Shown here piece after piece: positions 36,101-43,600 of a stretch of 64,000 nucleotides of DNA. The DNA is from an uncultured Collinsella sp. (GTDB lineage: Bacteria > Actinomycetota > Coriobacteriia > Coriobacteriales > Coriobacteriaceae). A program made the position numbers and the translations under genes. The stretch lies in the NCBI GenBank assembly GCA_900541205.1, contig UQIV01000011.1:5964-69963 (forward strand), given 5' to 3'. The notes under the pieces were generated by a model. It was not told where the DNA came from. It searched no databases and saw nothing but the letters and a program-made list of their open reading frames with translations. Every line of letters starts with the position of its first letter. Position 1 is the first letter of the stretch.

Positions 36101-36510
36101 GCATTGACTGCAGAATCGTAGGATGCCTTGGCCTGGTCGCGGGCGGAAGCCGCCTCGTTGTAGGGACCGGCGGCCTCATTGTAGGATGCCTTGGCGGCGT
36201 CCTCCTTCGCCTTCGCCTCGTCGACTGCCTTCTGCAGGTCCGCGATGGTCTGTGCGGCGGATTTCGCGCCGGTACCGGATGCCGCGCCGGCGTGGGCGGC
36301 GATCGGCGACATCACGGCGGGGTGCTGCGTGCCCCCGTCACCGGTCTGGGCGAATGCCGTGAACGGTGAGATGAGGCTCGATCCGGTCATGGCGGCCATG
36401 GTCGCCGCGGTGACGGTCAGACGCGCGATCCCCTTCGGAGTGTGAATCTTTTTGTTTGGCAGTGCGGCGAAGTGATCGCCACCGGCAGCGAAGTGCTTTC
36501 CTTGGGTCAT
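33154..36510 (-). CDS. Large sortase-anchored coiled-coil surface protein with CAP domain
   Basis: This protein has 1118 residues. A long signal peptide with a hydrophobic stretch ends near Ala54. Residues about 75-480 are an Ala/Lys/Asp/Glu-rich coiled coil of heptad-like repeats. About 495-660 form a CAP/SCP-type domain ('VNDYRKSVGLSEL', 'AENLAWNYG', 'VGHYMNIINPE'). A second coiled coil runs to about 1040. LAQTG near 1080 precedes a membrane helix and basic tail, as sortase substrates have. The shape recalls the host- or cell-binding rods of gut bacteria, with the CAP domain held mid-rod. The gene is divergent from an XRE regulator across a perfect 13-bp inverted repeat. Ligand and role are unknown. 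Confidence 0.8.
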   Translation of the reverse strand: MTQGKHFAAGGDHFAALPNKKIHTPKGIARLTVTAATMAAMTGSSLISPFTAFAQTGDGGTQHPAVMSPIAAHAGAASGTGAKSAAQTIADLQKAVDEAKAKEDAAKASYNEAAGPYNEAASARDQAKASYDSAVNAGTAADRAAMDEYARQVAEGKDAADAAGKDLEQAKAGLADAKADASEKDEAYQSALKAAQDAKDALDKAKADAVSATPEAISAAEQAVRDAQAAVDRAQANLANANATLADAQSKLVAVQSAKDSADSVLVAAKQNKDAADAKAAAASAAYEKAKADLAAAEAGASGPEYDAAKQKVADAEAALAAAQATQSQCESELEQVQSAAATAQTELNDAQASLSAKQQAAADAESGVNAAQSALDAANADLDAAKQANADAVAKLDAAKQAVKDAESAKAAADVELANAKTAKDTADAAVTAAQQKVDEAQAKLDSADAQLKQGAIGFFRAMGAEDAANIILNAKYAGKTEVGNSKDATSLDNMLNAIRWMKSVNDYRKSVGLSELHVTYKLIAGAIADANYSDTVLDHARQYDFAENLAWNYGIDPSGQWIEQEKGFFDKATEALYGVTGLVGKDAYDFYAKNGVAINHWIANNCRWENGSSGTVGHYMNIINPELAVMGMATCTKGTMSGLQTQCYTAEISGWSGSGWNTNPISVDEYEQKLTSYINGLKNAKSALDAAKADLASKKQAAAGAATTVQQKQVAVDSAQADVDIAKQGVADAQRAVDVAKADVAAKQQGVTDAQTELDAAKSDLDAANAAVDTAKSTVQQKQVAFDAANAAVTTAQSKLDSAKADTEAKQQDVMDANTDLAKFFQDVADAKKALDTAKSVHDSAVADQVEKAAVLAAAEQKADATARALADAQRAVDAAKTDTGVAADRLTGSQTDLDDAQSNLDILTDLAAKLAESQQREQDAVKAVNDTKAALDAAKADAIAAESLVSAAEQAKAQADAKLSKLNSIDTGAAIASGHDVNADDALNALFAAAVEARAKVAPAKAILDEKQAAVDELQPGYDVALAAYEQAKSDRIAAEQKLSDEIARQEAEEVAKQQAAYTPKHLAGTDTAQPGSLAQTGDRAGLIGETFVIGGTVLVAAGVFLDQKKRREQM

Positions 36511-36593
36511 TGTGCTGTTCCATTCCTTTTCCGTGCCCTATCCGACTGGGCATCAGAGCGCTTTCCAATAGAGATAATTATGCGCCTTAACTG

Positions 36594-36634
36594 GGATTGT
36601 TGTATATAGTCCGTTGGCTTTTATACAACAATCC
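36594..36634. promoter_or_regulatory. Perfect 13-bp inverted repeat, likely operator
   Basis: GGATTGTTGTATA (36594-36606) and its complement (36622-36634) flank 15 bases, between the divergent surface-protein and XRE genes. A homodimeric XRE regulator binding here could control both. Confidence 0.65.
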
Positions 36635-36649
36635 ATGACTCTTTTTGTC

Positions 36650-37018
36650 ATGGATACGACGCTTCAGAAATCATTCGGCATGAGATGCAAAGAGCTCCGC
36701 GCTGGACTCGGGTGCAGTCAGGAGCAGTTCGCCAATTTGATTGAAATGGATCGTTCCTACTACGCGAGCATTGAAGTCGGGCGGCGTAATGTCAGCCTTT
36801 CAAATCTCAAGAAGATTGCCGACGGATTTCAAATCAGCATTGCTGAACTCATGAGAGGCGTCAGCTTAATTTATCCGTCTCATAGTTCACAGTGGGTCTC
36901 GTTGATTAGTGCCTTAAGAAAATGGAAATCGTCCCAACGAGCTATCGTCAATCGTCCCAATAAATTACCGTCAATCGTCCCAATAAGTAATCGTTATTTG
37001 TCCCAACGACGCAGATAG
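36650..37018 (+). CDS. XRE-family transcriptional regulator
   Basis: This protein has 122 residues from the ATG at 36650 (alternative ATG at 36635, directly after the inverted repeat). A helix-turn-helix of the XRE/Cro type fills residues 8-65 ('LGCSQEQFANLIEMDRSYYA', 'LKKIADGFQISIAELM'). The usual family member would end about residue 70. The remaining basic tail is read through four 23-nt repeats that form the upstream region of the next gene, so the tail may be an accident of read-through. No clear ribosome site precedes either start, so leaderless or weak translation is likely. Confidence 0.7.
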   Translation: MDTTLQKSFGMRCKELRAGLGCSQEQFANLIEMDRSYYASIEVGRRNVSLSNLKKIADGFQISIAELMRGVSLIYPSHSSQWVSLISALRKWKSSQRAIVNRPNKLPSIVPISNRYLSQRRR

Positions 37019-37020
37019 AC
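36929..37020 (+). repeat. Four direct repeats with 23-nt period before ATPase gene 1
   Basis: The core TCGTCCCAA starts at 36929, 36952 and 36975, and TTGTCCCAA at 36998: spacings of exactly 23. The last copy overlaps a possible -35 box (TTGTCC), with TATAAT at 37023-37028. Such placement suits a multimeric regulator that occupies the promoter. Confidence 0.85.
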
Positions 37021-37056
37021 GCTATAATTTCAAATGAATGATTGGAGGGAAAGCAG

Positions 37057-38322
37057 ATGGATAGGTATATAGGACGTTGTGTTGACTGCTTGGTCGAGCG
37101 CGACCTTGGCATTTTTGGTGCAGTGCTCATTCAGGGGCCGAAATGGTGTGGAAAGACAACGACAGCTCAGAGATTTGCCGAGTCATCGTTATCTCTCTCC
37201 GACCCATCTGGCGGTTTTGCGGCCCTCCAGCTCGCTCGTCTCGATCCGGCCCAAGCAATTGTCGGACCGACCCCGAGGCTTGTCGACGAATGGCAGGAAG
37301 AGCCGAAGCTATGGGATGCCGTGCGATTCGAATGCGATGTCAGGGGAGGGGAGCCAGGACAGTTCATTCTCACCGGATCTGCGACGCCGCGAGCCGAGAA
37401 CCAGCCGATGCACAGCGGTGTGGGTCGAATCGCCCGTTTGCGGATGGATACCATGACGCTTTTCGAGCTCGGTATTTCGTCGGGAGCGGTCTCGCTTGGT
37501 GCGCTGCTCGATGGCGATTCCGTTGCGGCGTCACTCGGATCCATCGCCGGTATCGCCGGTATCGCGGATTTGCTCTGCCGCGGCGGTTGGCCCCAAGCGG
37601 TCGGTAAGACAACTGCCGACGCAATGCGGATAGCCGCCGCCTATATTGACGGTGTTTGCGAGTCTGACGTTTCGAGGGCGGATGGAGTGAAACGCGACCC
37701 GGTTAAGGTAAGGGCCTTGCTCTCGTCGCTTGCACGCAATGAATCGACTCTCGCCGGCATGAGGTCCATCGAAAGGGATTTGGGTGTTGACGTCTCAAAG
37801 AATACGATTACCGGCTACATGGACGCGCTGCGCCGTATCAATATCGTCGACGATGTCCCCGCGTGGCATCCGGCTCTCAGGTCGCCGGTGAAGTTGCGGC
37901 AGGGCGCGAAGCGGCACCTTGCGGACTCATCGCTCGCCGTCGCCCTCATCGGTGCGGATCCGGAGTCGTTGTCATCCGATCCGAAGACCCTTGGCTTGCT
38001 CTTCGAATCCCTTGTGCTACACGATCTCAAGGTTTACGCGGCGGCCAGCGATGCGACCGTATCCCACTACCACGACGCTGACGACCTAGAGGTCGACGCG
38101 ATTGTCCATCGTCGTGACGGCTCGTGGGTTGCCGTTGAGGTCAAGCTTGGGAGCCCCCAAGTCCCAGAGGCAGTGGGAAATCTGCTTCGACTCGAGCGAA
38201 AGCTGGTCGATCGCGGGGAGAGGCCGCCTGCGGCGAAACTCATCGTCATCGGGTTTGGTATGCCGGCTTACGTAACTAGCGAAGGCATCGTTGTTGCTCC
38301 GGTCGATACGCTCGGAATCTAA
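37057..38322 (+). CDS. AAA_14/DUF4143 ATPase (copy 1)
   Basis: This protein has 421 residues. An N-terminal AAA_14 ATPase with Walker A 'GPKWCGKTTTA' and a Walker B-like 'RLVDEWQE' is followed by the 'GQFILTGSATP' sensor strand. A DUF4143 C-terminal half follows, ending in a nuclease-like 'DDLEVDAIV....WVAVEVKLG' segment (D...E-X-K). That motif fits the PD-(D/E)XK-like core seen in this family. The family is common in gut bacteria in many copies and has no agreed function. The ATG at 37057 has GGAGG at 37045-37049. The paralogue at 49924 is alike in most blocks. The gene follows a 23-nt repeat array and ends at a terminator. Confidence 0.85.
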   Translation: MDRYIGRCVDCLVERDLGIFGAVLIQGPKWCGKTTTAQRFAESSLSLSDPSGGFAALQLARLDPAQAIVGPTPRLVDEWQEEPKLWDAVRFECDVRGGEPGQFILTGSATPRAENQPMHSGVGRIARLRMDTMTLFELGISSGAVSLGALLDGDSVAASLGSIAGIAGIADLLCRGGWPQAVGKTTADAMRIAAAYIDGVCESDVSRADGVKRDPVKVRALLSSLARNESTLAGMRSIERDLGVDVSKNTITGYMDALRRINIVDDVPAWHPALRSPVKLRQGAKRHLADSSLAVALIGADPESLSSDPKTLGLLFESLVLHDLKVYAAASDATVSHYHDADDLEVDAIVHRRDGSWVAVEVKLGSPQVPEAVGNLLRLERKLVDRGERPPAAKLIVIGFGMPAYVTSEGIVVAPVDTLGI

Positions 38323-38333
38323 AGCTATTTGCA

Positions 38334-38376
38334 TTTCCAGAAATCCTCTAGAAGGTGCCTGGAGGATTTCTGGAAA
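38334..38376 (+). terminator. Terminator after ATPase copy 1
   Basis: Perfect 15-bp arms (38334-38348/38362-38376) begin 12 bases after the stop. A strong T-run is lacking on either strand. Confidence 0.6.
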
Positions 38377-38397
38377 CAACCGGTATTTTGATCTGGG

Positions 38398-38840
38398 CTA
38401 AGAAAGGTTGCGGGTCCAAATTCCGTGCTGCGTGGAGCCGGTGATTTTGTTCAGGAACTCGCGCTGCTCCTCGGTTGCGAGGATGTAGGTAGAGCAGCCA
38501 CTGAGCATCTGGTCGACGTCTGTGATTCCGGACGCCTCCCATCCCAAGATGCTGACGGCCTTGAGCGTCAGGCAGTTGAGGAACATGTAGGACGTGTTCT
38601 CGACGTTCGAGGCGTCAAGACGGTCGAGATCAAAAAGCTCCGTGACGCTTGAGCATCCCCTGAACATGCCCTCCAGGGTCGTGCAATCCGATGTATCGAG
38701 TTTCGATAGGTCGATTGGGTCAGACCGTCGAACAGGTATCTACCGCTCTCTGGATCCCAGGTATCCAGGACAACGACCTCACGGATTCGATTCCTGTAGG
38801 AATACCACGGTTGCTTTCCGCATTCGTCCGTGTGTGTACG
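38398..38840 (-). pseudogene. BspA-like leucine-rich-repeat (DUF285) remnant, frameshifted
   Basis: Two minus-strand frames joined near 38712 give a DUF285-type sequence. The first reads 'PWYSYRNRI' and 'LFDGLTQ'. After a shift it continues 'DLSKLDTSDCTTLEGMFRGCSS', with the line broken here, then 'LDASNVENTSYMFLNC' and 'GWEASGITDVDQMLSGC'. That is the repeating Leu-Asp-Ser-Asn / Met-Phe-Cys pattern of surface BspA proteins. The signal peptide and C-terminal anchor are missing. Confidence 0.65.
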
Positions 38841-38895
38841 GATGAATGCGGGGTTCGATACCCCGGCGGCCTGATCGGCAGGCCGACGGGAACTC

Positions 38896-39324
38896 TCACT
38901 CCTCGATAAAAGCCGGCGCTCGGTTAGTTCTGCGCATCTTGAAATCGTCAGTTTCGTGGGAGACGTAGAGGATGCCGTCCATCCCATCTCGCGATGCATA
39001 TGAAAGGTGAACAGAACCGCAATCCGCTCCATCATTGTCGAGAAGATCGAACGAATTCGGATCGCTCGTTGCGGCCAAACGACCACTCAGACAAGAGCCA
39101 TCGTCATTACAGATTTGCCATTCCATGTCTTCGCCTGCAAGAATCGCCATAGACGTCCTGGTCGCGCCATCGTTGACATACATCCCGTCTATGCCAAAAC
39201 CGTTTTCAGCGTCATCAATAAACGATTGCTCGGACCTATACTTCGCAAATGATGCACATAGCACCATTGCAAGACAAAGTGCAAAGCCAACAATAACGAT
39301 CTTTACGTAGCTCTTGGCTGTCAT
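38896..39324 (-). CDS. Small membrane-anchored or secreted protein
   Basis: This 142-residue protein has GAGGGATGG before its ATG. A single hydrophobic helix (about 8-27, with internal cysteines) follows a short basic start, so it is an anchored or secreted protein. The outer part is acidic with three cysteines ('QICNDDGSCLSG', 'NDGADCGSVHL'). No family is recognised. It precedes the BspA-like remnant on the same strand, and may be linked to that lost gene. Confidence 0.55.
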   Translation of the reverse strand: MTAKSYVKIVIVGFALCLAMVLCASFAKYRSEQSFIDDAENGFGIDGMYVNDGATRTSMAILAGEDMEWQICNDDGSCLSGRLAATSDPNSFDLLDNDGADCGSVHLSYASRDGMDGILYVSHETDDFKMRRTNRAPAFIEE

Positions 39325-39633
39325 GCCATCCCTCTTTTCGCTTGCCTAAAGAAATGCGGAAGAAGCTGTTCGTCGCGGCTTGTTTGTACGCCTTTCTGCC
39401 CCGGTTCGGTTGCTTAGGTTACTTGAGAGATCCTATATATGATGATTACCCATATGCGTAATATGAATTTCGAACATGTCGAAATCAATCAATGGTTGCG
39501 GGAGTTTCCGACCTCAGCGAAATGCCGCCCTATACCCACAGAATCAGACGGGTTTGACATGTGCTAATGGACGCTAATGGCACTTGGTCGGCAACGGTCT
39601 TAGCCCATCGGCCCCAGCAGTGTCTCCTTCTGT
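39325..39633. other. Intergenic, AT-rich
   Basis: No gene, RNA or strong repeat is supported in these 309 bases, apart from a short direct repeat GCTAATGG near 39565-39580. Confidence 0.45.
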
Positions 39634-39735
39634 CGCGCCGCGGGCCAGGAGCACGGCGGTGGCGCCGTGCCGCGGCAGCTGGACGACCGCGTCGTCGACC
39701 GTGGCGATTACACTCGCGACGGCACGCCTCGCTAG
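39634..39735 (+). pseudogene. 3' remnant of a relaxase gene
   Basis: Thirty-three codons followed by TAG match the C-terminus of the intact relaxase at 53.8 kb: Arg-Ala-Ala-Gly-Gln opens both, and 'DDRVVDRGDY' followed by 'TPR' and the stop closes both. DNA identity is also high. The rest of the gene is missing, so this is a scar of an earlier mobilizable element or a recombination joint. Confidence 0.75.
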
Positions 39736-39848
39736 TTTGCCTCGCCCTATTGGCCCCAGCGCGTTGCAGTTCAATCAGCTGTTACAATTACCCACCCACA
39801 AAAAGCCCATCTAGCAGGTGCTTTGCTGTTATAGAGTCCTGGAAAGAA

Positions 39849-39911
39849 AGGGCCGAACCGAAGTGTCTGGCCGAACGCCAATTGTCTGGGAACTGCTTCG
39901 GATTCGACCCT
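39849..39911 (+). ncRNA. Dispersed structured element, copy A
   Basis: This 63-nt segment is about 90% identical to 55001-55062. Outer arms AGGGCCGAA (39849-39857) and TTCGACCCT (39903-39911) pair with one mismatch. Inner CCGAAG (39858-39863) pairs with CTTCGG (39896-39901). A third stem around CCGAAC/GTCTGG is weaker here than in copy B. The RNA reading is an inference; it could also be a DNA element. Confidence 0.5.
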
Positions 39912-40091
39912 CTTTTACTTTTGCCCACTCGGTGGACTTCGGGCTTAATGCTTAGGGGCGGGGATTTACCAAAGTGAAATTTCAATGGAAAGAAACCCAG
40001 CTGCAACAATTGCCCTGGTGAGGGCCCGAATTGGCCATATGGATCTAAAATAGTCACGATATACAAATGTCGAGAGACGTTGGGGATATAG

Positions 40092-40601
40092 ATGAAAATA
40101 ACTAAGGGTTTTCTTTTGTTGGTAATGATGCTGCTCGGACTGTTCTGCCTGGGTGGCCCTTCTTGGGCCGAGGCTGCCTGTCCTGAAGGTGAGCCTCAGC
40201 AGTCTTATACGGGCAGCCTGCTGATAACTGCTAAGGAGGGCGATGCCGACTCTCAGTCTGGGGTAAATCCCCTTGCCACTTTTGAGGGGGACGGCGGAAC
40301 GGTCAAGCTTGACCATATTGGTAGCGGGATTTTGAGGTGGCAAGTTCTTCCGGACAAAATTGCGAACGATCCCTTCTCTTTTGCTGGAACGATATATCTA
40401 TACAAGGTTGTGAGCGGAAAACAAAAATACGTCGATTGCTATCCGACAAACGGGTCTGGAATTGCATTCACCGGCATTTCGGGGCAGATTGATACACATG
40501 TACGAAAGGGAACCTATGTGGTGCGTTGGGTTGGAGCTGCTGCAGGCCCGATATGGCTTGCGGTCTTGCGCCCCGATGTCCAAATAGGTTTCTCTCTCTA
40601 G
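40092..40601 (+). CDS. Hypothetical secreted protein
   Basis: This 169-residue protein has a clear signal peptide (basic start, hydrophobic core about 6-24, 'SWAEA' cleavage). The mature part has strand-rich segments and two cysteines ('YVDCYP' and the early 'AACPEG'), with 'GTYVVRWVG' near the end. It resembles small exported beta-sandwich proteins but matches no family I know. GGGGA lies about ten bases before the ATG. The next gene starts 14 bases after the stop and is probably in the same transcript. Confidence 0.6.
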   Translation: MKITKGFLLLVMMLLGLFCLGGPSWAEAACPEGEPQQSYTGSLLITAKEGDADSQSGVNPLATFEGDGGTVKLDHIGSGILRWQVLPDKIANDPFSFAGTIYLYKVVSGKQKYVDCYPTNGSGIAFTGISGQIDTHVRKGTYVVRWVGAAAGPIWLAVLRPDVQIGFSL

Positions 40602-40615
40602 ACGGGAAGTTGCTC

Positions 40616-40981
40616 ATGGACGCCATATATGACGGAGATGACTGGGTCGATCATTATACTTGGCGCCTGGTCGGCTCGGATGACAATGGGGATGTGGTGT
40701 TTGATGGACTATGTCCAAAGCATCTCCATCCTTTTGTCTCGTCGTTAATTGAGAGTTCCGCTCGTGTTGCCCCCTACAGCTCGGCGTCGCTTCATGATAC
40801 GGACGTTTTGAAGACCATAAAGGAATCAATTGACGAGGGCACGATGAGTAGCTTGCTGTTTTCTCGCCTTGTGGGGCTAGATGAGATTGGCTCGGAACGA
40901 CTGCTTGCGGGCGAAAAGGTGGAACTCACTTATCGGTCGATGATTTCAATCCTGCGGCTAGCCGATGTTCTTCGCAAATAA
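40616..40981 (+). CDS. Hypothetical acidic protein
   Basis: This 121-residue protein lacks a signal peptide or membrane helix. The start at 40616 has GGGAAG close before it; a longer frame from 40526 overlaps the secreted-protein gene. The first 35 residues are strand-like, with 'DDWVDHYTWRLVGSDDNGDVVF', broken here, then an all-helical C-terminal region. No family is recognised. Confidence 0.5.
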   Translation: MDAIYDGDDWVDHYTWRLVGSDDNGDVVFDGLCPKHLHPFVSSLIESSARVAPYSSASLHDTDVLKTIKESIDEGTMSSLLFSRLVGLDEIGSERLLAGEKVELTYRSMISILRLADVLRK

Positions 40982-41008
40982 ATGAGGCTTCCATGGCCAT
41001 GCAGCGGT

Positions 41009-41287
41009 CTAGTACTCCTTTACGGGATGCTCCTCGCCGAATCCACCGTCGATGCCGAAGCGGCACAGTCTGTCGATTGCTCGAAGATGCTCGTCAATAG
41101 CAGCTGCAATTTTGGTGTCGATCTCGCTGTCATGGTCGTTGAGGCCGCGAACTGCCTCGTCGGCGGCCATAAAGGCCTTGATGGCCCGTGCGAGCTGGTT
41201 CTTAAAAGCATCAACCTCCTCAACTGCGGCAGATCGGTCTGCTATCTCGCGTTCGAGTCGTTGAACGATTTCCTGTGTGTTGCTCAT
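41009..41287 (-). CDS. Small coiled-coil protein
   Basis: This 92-residue acidic protein has AAAGGAA before its ATG. The first 80 residues are predicted helical with heptad spacing of Leu, Ile and Val ('EIVQRLEREIADRSAAVEEV'). It could be a dimeric accessory protein of the mobile element. Convergent with the gene at 40616. No family is recognised. Confidence 0.55.
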   Translation of the reverse strand: MSNTQEIVQRLEREIADRSAAVEEVDAFKNQLARAIKAFMAADEAVRGLNDHDSEIDTKIAAAIDEHLRAIDRLCRFGIDGGFGEEHPVKEY

Positions 41288-41747
41288 GCTATTCCTTTCC
41301 CTCGGGTGTTTTACCTAATATATCGCCCTGTGCGGACACGATTCTCGCTCACGACACGGCGGTAGCAAATATCACAAAGTCGCAGGTAGACGACTCAACA
41401 GGATTCGATTTACGGGGCGATTGAACCTAGGGTGGTGGGATGTTCGCGACACCCATTTTCTGTGTCGTAAAACGCATCTGGTGAGGTCGTTTTTTCGGCC
41501 TTGACCTGCGTGGCGGCACTTTGTGGTGCTTTGGGTGTGCCCTTAAGCAGTGTTTGCATCTACCAGCGCGCGAAACATTTCGACGGTAATTCGTGAAACA
41601 AATTGCGGAACTATCGCTCCAACGGGTGCTGCTGCTGCTCAACGCGAGCGGTCAGCTTGGCCCCGCAAACGGCCACTCGCCCTTCATGGCCATACAGATG
41701 GCCACCTCCTGCTGGATGCGATCGAGATCGAGCGGCAGCGCAACCGG
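41288..41747. other. Intergenic region upstream of a small open frame
   Basis: No gene is supported in these 460 bases. The plus-strand frame from 41550 continues into the next feature, but its first 65 codons look non-coding and have no ribosome site. Confidence 0.4.
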
Positions 41748-42014
41748 ATGATGCGTCAGACGATGGGACTTCGACATGCAGTTGTTGATGCGCACAACGG
41801 AGAGCTTGTTGCCGTGATGCGCAGTCCCGATGATGCCTATGACTACTGCGACTATTTTGCTACGGCTCGTCGGGACGCCACTGTTCTCGATTTGTGGCTG
41901 AGATTTAAAACATCTCGCCTGTTTCAATGCGTTTTTTGGGTTTATAACTGTTCGCTTTTTCGGTTATGTCGCAGTTCACTAGTTCATTCATTACGTTCTT
42001 CATATCGTCTGTAA
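41748..42014 (+). CDS. Small protein of unknown function running into repeat DNA
   Basis: Residues 1-55 are protein-like ('GLRHAVVDAHNGELVAVMRSPDDAYDYCDYF' broken in two by the line: strand, strand, helix), as in small accessory proteins of mobile elements. The last 30 codons run through the T-rich repeat tract and look accidental, so the original end was probably lost. Two adjacent ATG codons at 41748 and 41751 and one at 41763 are possible starts; none has a clear ribosome site. Confidence 0.4.
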   Translation: MMRQTMGLRHAVVDAHNGELVAVMRSPDDAYDYCDYFATARRDATVLDLWLRFKTSRLFQCVFWVYNCSLFRLCRSSLVHSLRSSYRL

Positions 42015-42087
42015 GTCAGTTATGCTGCGGTTACACAGCTCTGTTGTTGCGTTTTGTCGTAATTCAGCAATGGCATAGCCGGAGCTC

Positions 42088-42408
42088 GTCCGCAAGTGTC
42101 GTACGCTGCCGTACAAAACTGCGTTTCGGCCGTCCGCGTACTGCCAAGGCTCTGCCCTAGTACCCGGCGCCTGCGGCGGTTGTTCATATCTGAACTGCGA
42201 CACAGCCGAACAAAGCAATTGCGACACTACGTAACTGTGTAATTACTGAACTACGTGATAACGACAAAACTGAAAAACGTAACTGTTGAATTGCAGAACA
42301 ATGAGCTAACGCCGCGAGTGCCGGGTACTAGGGCAGAGCTCTAGCGTGCGCCGCTTGCGGCAGTACGCTGCCGGGCATTTTGTACGGCAGCGTACGACTC
42401 TTGCGGAC
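42088..42408. repeat. Large nested inverted repeat around an A-rich core
   Basis: Left 42088-42118 pairs with right 42378-42408 at 30 of 31 positions. Left 42149-42168 pairs with right 42320-42339 at all 20. Between them lies an A-rich tract (about 42180-42312), while T-rich tracts of similar word content flank the structure on both sides (about 41920-42075 and 42425-42600). Confidence 0.85.
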
Positions 42409-42575
42409 AGATTTCAGGGCCGAATAGTCCGATGTTCAATAGTTCTGTTATTACATGGTTGCATAGTGCGGCTATTCCGCTTTGTCGTTATTGCGTTATG
42501 TCGCATTGTCGATATTGCGTAGTTCGGTTTTTCACTTTTTACGCCGTTCACTTATTCATTTGTTACATAGTGCCG

Positions 42576-43124
42576 CTATTCCGTGGCGTCACTTTTATGC
42601 CCACCGCGTGCGTATTCGACGGTGTGGGCAGCGTCTCCGAACACCTCGACTGCTGCCGCCACGAATTGCGGTGTGGTGCGCCTCGGGATATAGAAAGTTT
42701 TGTTACCGAACACGATTGCGATCCAGGCGTTACGGTAGATGAATTGATATGCCGCCTCTCTTGAGCGCTTACCGCAGCATTCCTCTGCAATCTCGTCGAT
42801 CTGCCAGAGATGACCGAAGCCGACGATATATTCGGCGATGTACGCGCTCGTCTTGATTCGTACGCGCCGCGGGCGGCGGTATGGAGCATAGCTGCTTTTC
42901 CCGGGGTCCGCTTTAACGGGCACGGAATAGACCTCGGCTCGAGCCTTTTCGGCGACCACGCGCCGCGCATCATCGAGGCTATAACGCTTGCACAGGCGCT
43001 CGCCGTCGTCGGTCGAGCACTTCACGGTGATTGACTTGATATGCGGCGCCAGATACTTGTACATCCATGCTCGCGACGCGCCGAACTCCCACCGCAGATC
43101 TTCAATACTCAAGAACTCATCCAT
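42576..43124 (-). CDS. Putative DNA-binding protein of the mobile element
   Basis: This 182-residue protein starts at an ATG (43122-43124) with GAGGTCAGAAG before it. The N-terminus has a helix-turn-helix-like stretch 'IEDLRWEFGASRAWMYKYL' (about 6-25). A basic, tyrosine-containing middle and a second helical region ('DEIAEECCGKRSREAAYQFIY') follow. Three copies of TTATTACGATAA lie 160-270 bases upstream and may be its sites. No family is recognised; a replication or transfer regulator is plausible. Confidence 0.5.
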   Translation of the reverse strand: MDEFLSIEDLRWEFGASRAWMYKYLAPHIKSITVKCSTDDGERLCKRYSLDDARRVVAEKARAEVYSVPVKADPGKSSYAPYRRPRRVRIKTSAYIAEYIVGFGHLWQIDEIAEECCGKRSREAAYQFIYRNAWIAIVFGNKTFYIPRRTTPQFVAAAVEVFGDAAHTVEYARGGHKSDATE

Positions 43125-43284
43125 CTTCTGACCTCGATTTTCTGCCGATAAACGAGAAATCCCGCAAGAGACGCATACTTGTACCCCCATCGTAAATGTG
43201 TGTACAAATCTGCCGCCGACCCGGGCGGTTCGGCGCTTGCCAGGGCTCCGCCCTTGGACCGGGGAAGGATACTCGCGCGCCTTG

Positions 43285-43395
43285 TTATTACGATAACGGA
43301 CAAGGGGGAAAAGGAGCCAGTTCTCAAATTATTACGATAAAAGACACAGATACGGCGGCGTGCGCGGTGGTGCCTACGGGAGATTATTACGATAA
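43285..43395. repeat. Three copies of TTATTACGATAA
   Basis: Copies start at 43285, 43329 and 43384. The spacings are 44 and 55 bases, both multiples of 11, so the copies lie on nearly the same face of the helix. Two are extended by CGGAC. Confidence 0.8.
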
Positions 43396-43436
43396 CGGAC
43401 GCAGCGGCAAACCATGAATCGCGCCCCTGAGACGGT

Positions 43437-43512
43437 GCAAAATGGCCTTGTGAGGCCATTTTGCACGCCAGCTTCGTTCAACGTCAGACATTCAAGATGT
43501 CAGACGTTGAAC
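43437..43512 (-). terminator. Two strong stem-loops after the peptide-maturation operon
   Basis: Reading the minus strand, a 16-bp stem with one mismatch and a five-base loop (43497-43512/43476-43491) is followed by a perfect 12-bp stem with a TGTG/CACA loop (43453-43464/43437-43448). They lie 89 bases beyond the stop at 43601 and probably end the operon. Confidence 0.55.
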
Positions 43513-43600
43513 CTGCGTCAAAGACGCAGCTGGGGCTGCTAGTTGCCTACAATCGCTCGCGTTACTCGCTTGTCCCACGCGTAGATGTCCGACAGTGCCG

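Noticed and set aside
33922..36369. 815-codon plus-strand open frame opposite the large surface protein
   Set aside because: Gly/Leu/Arg/Cys-rich translation of the complement of Ala/Asp/Lys coiled-coil codons; no start site or motif.
36929..37006. CRISPR-like array before ATPase copy 1
   Set aside because: The 23-nt period leaves only about 14 bases between cores, too short for spacers; same for 49835-49923.
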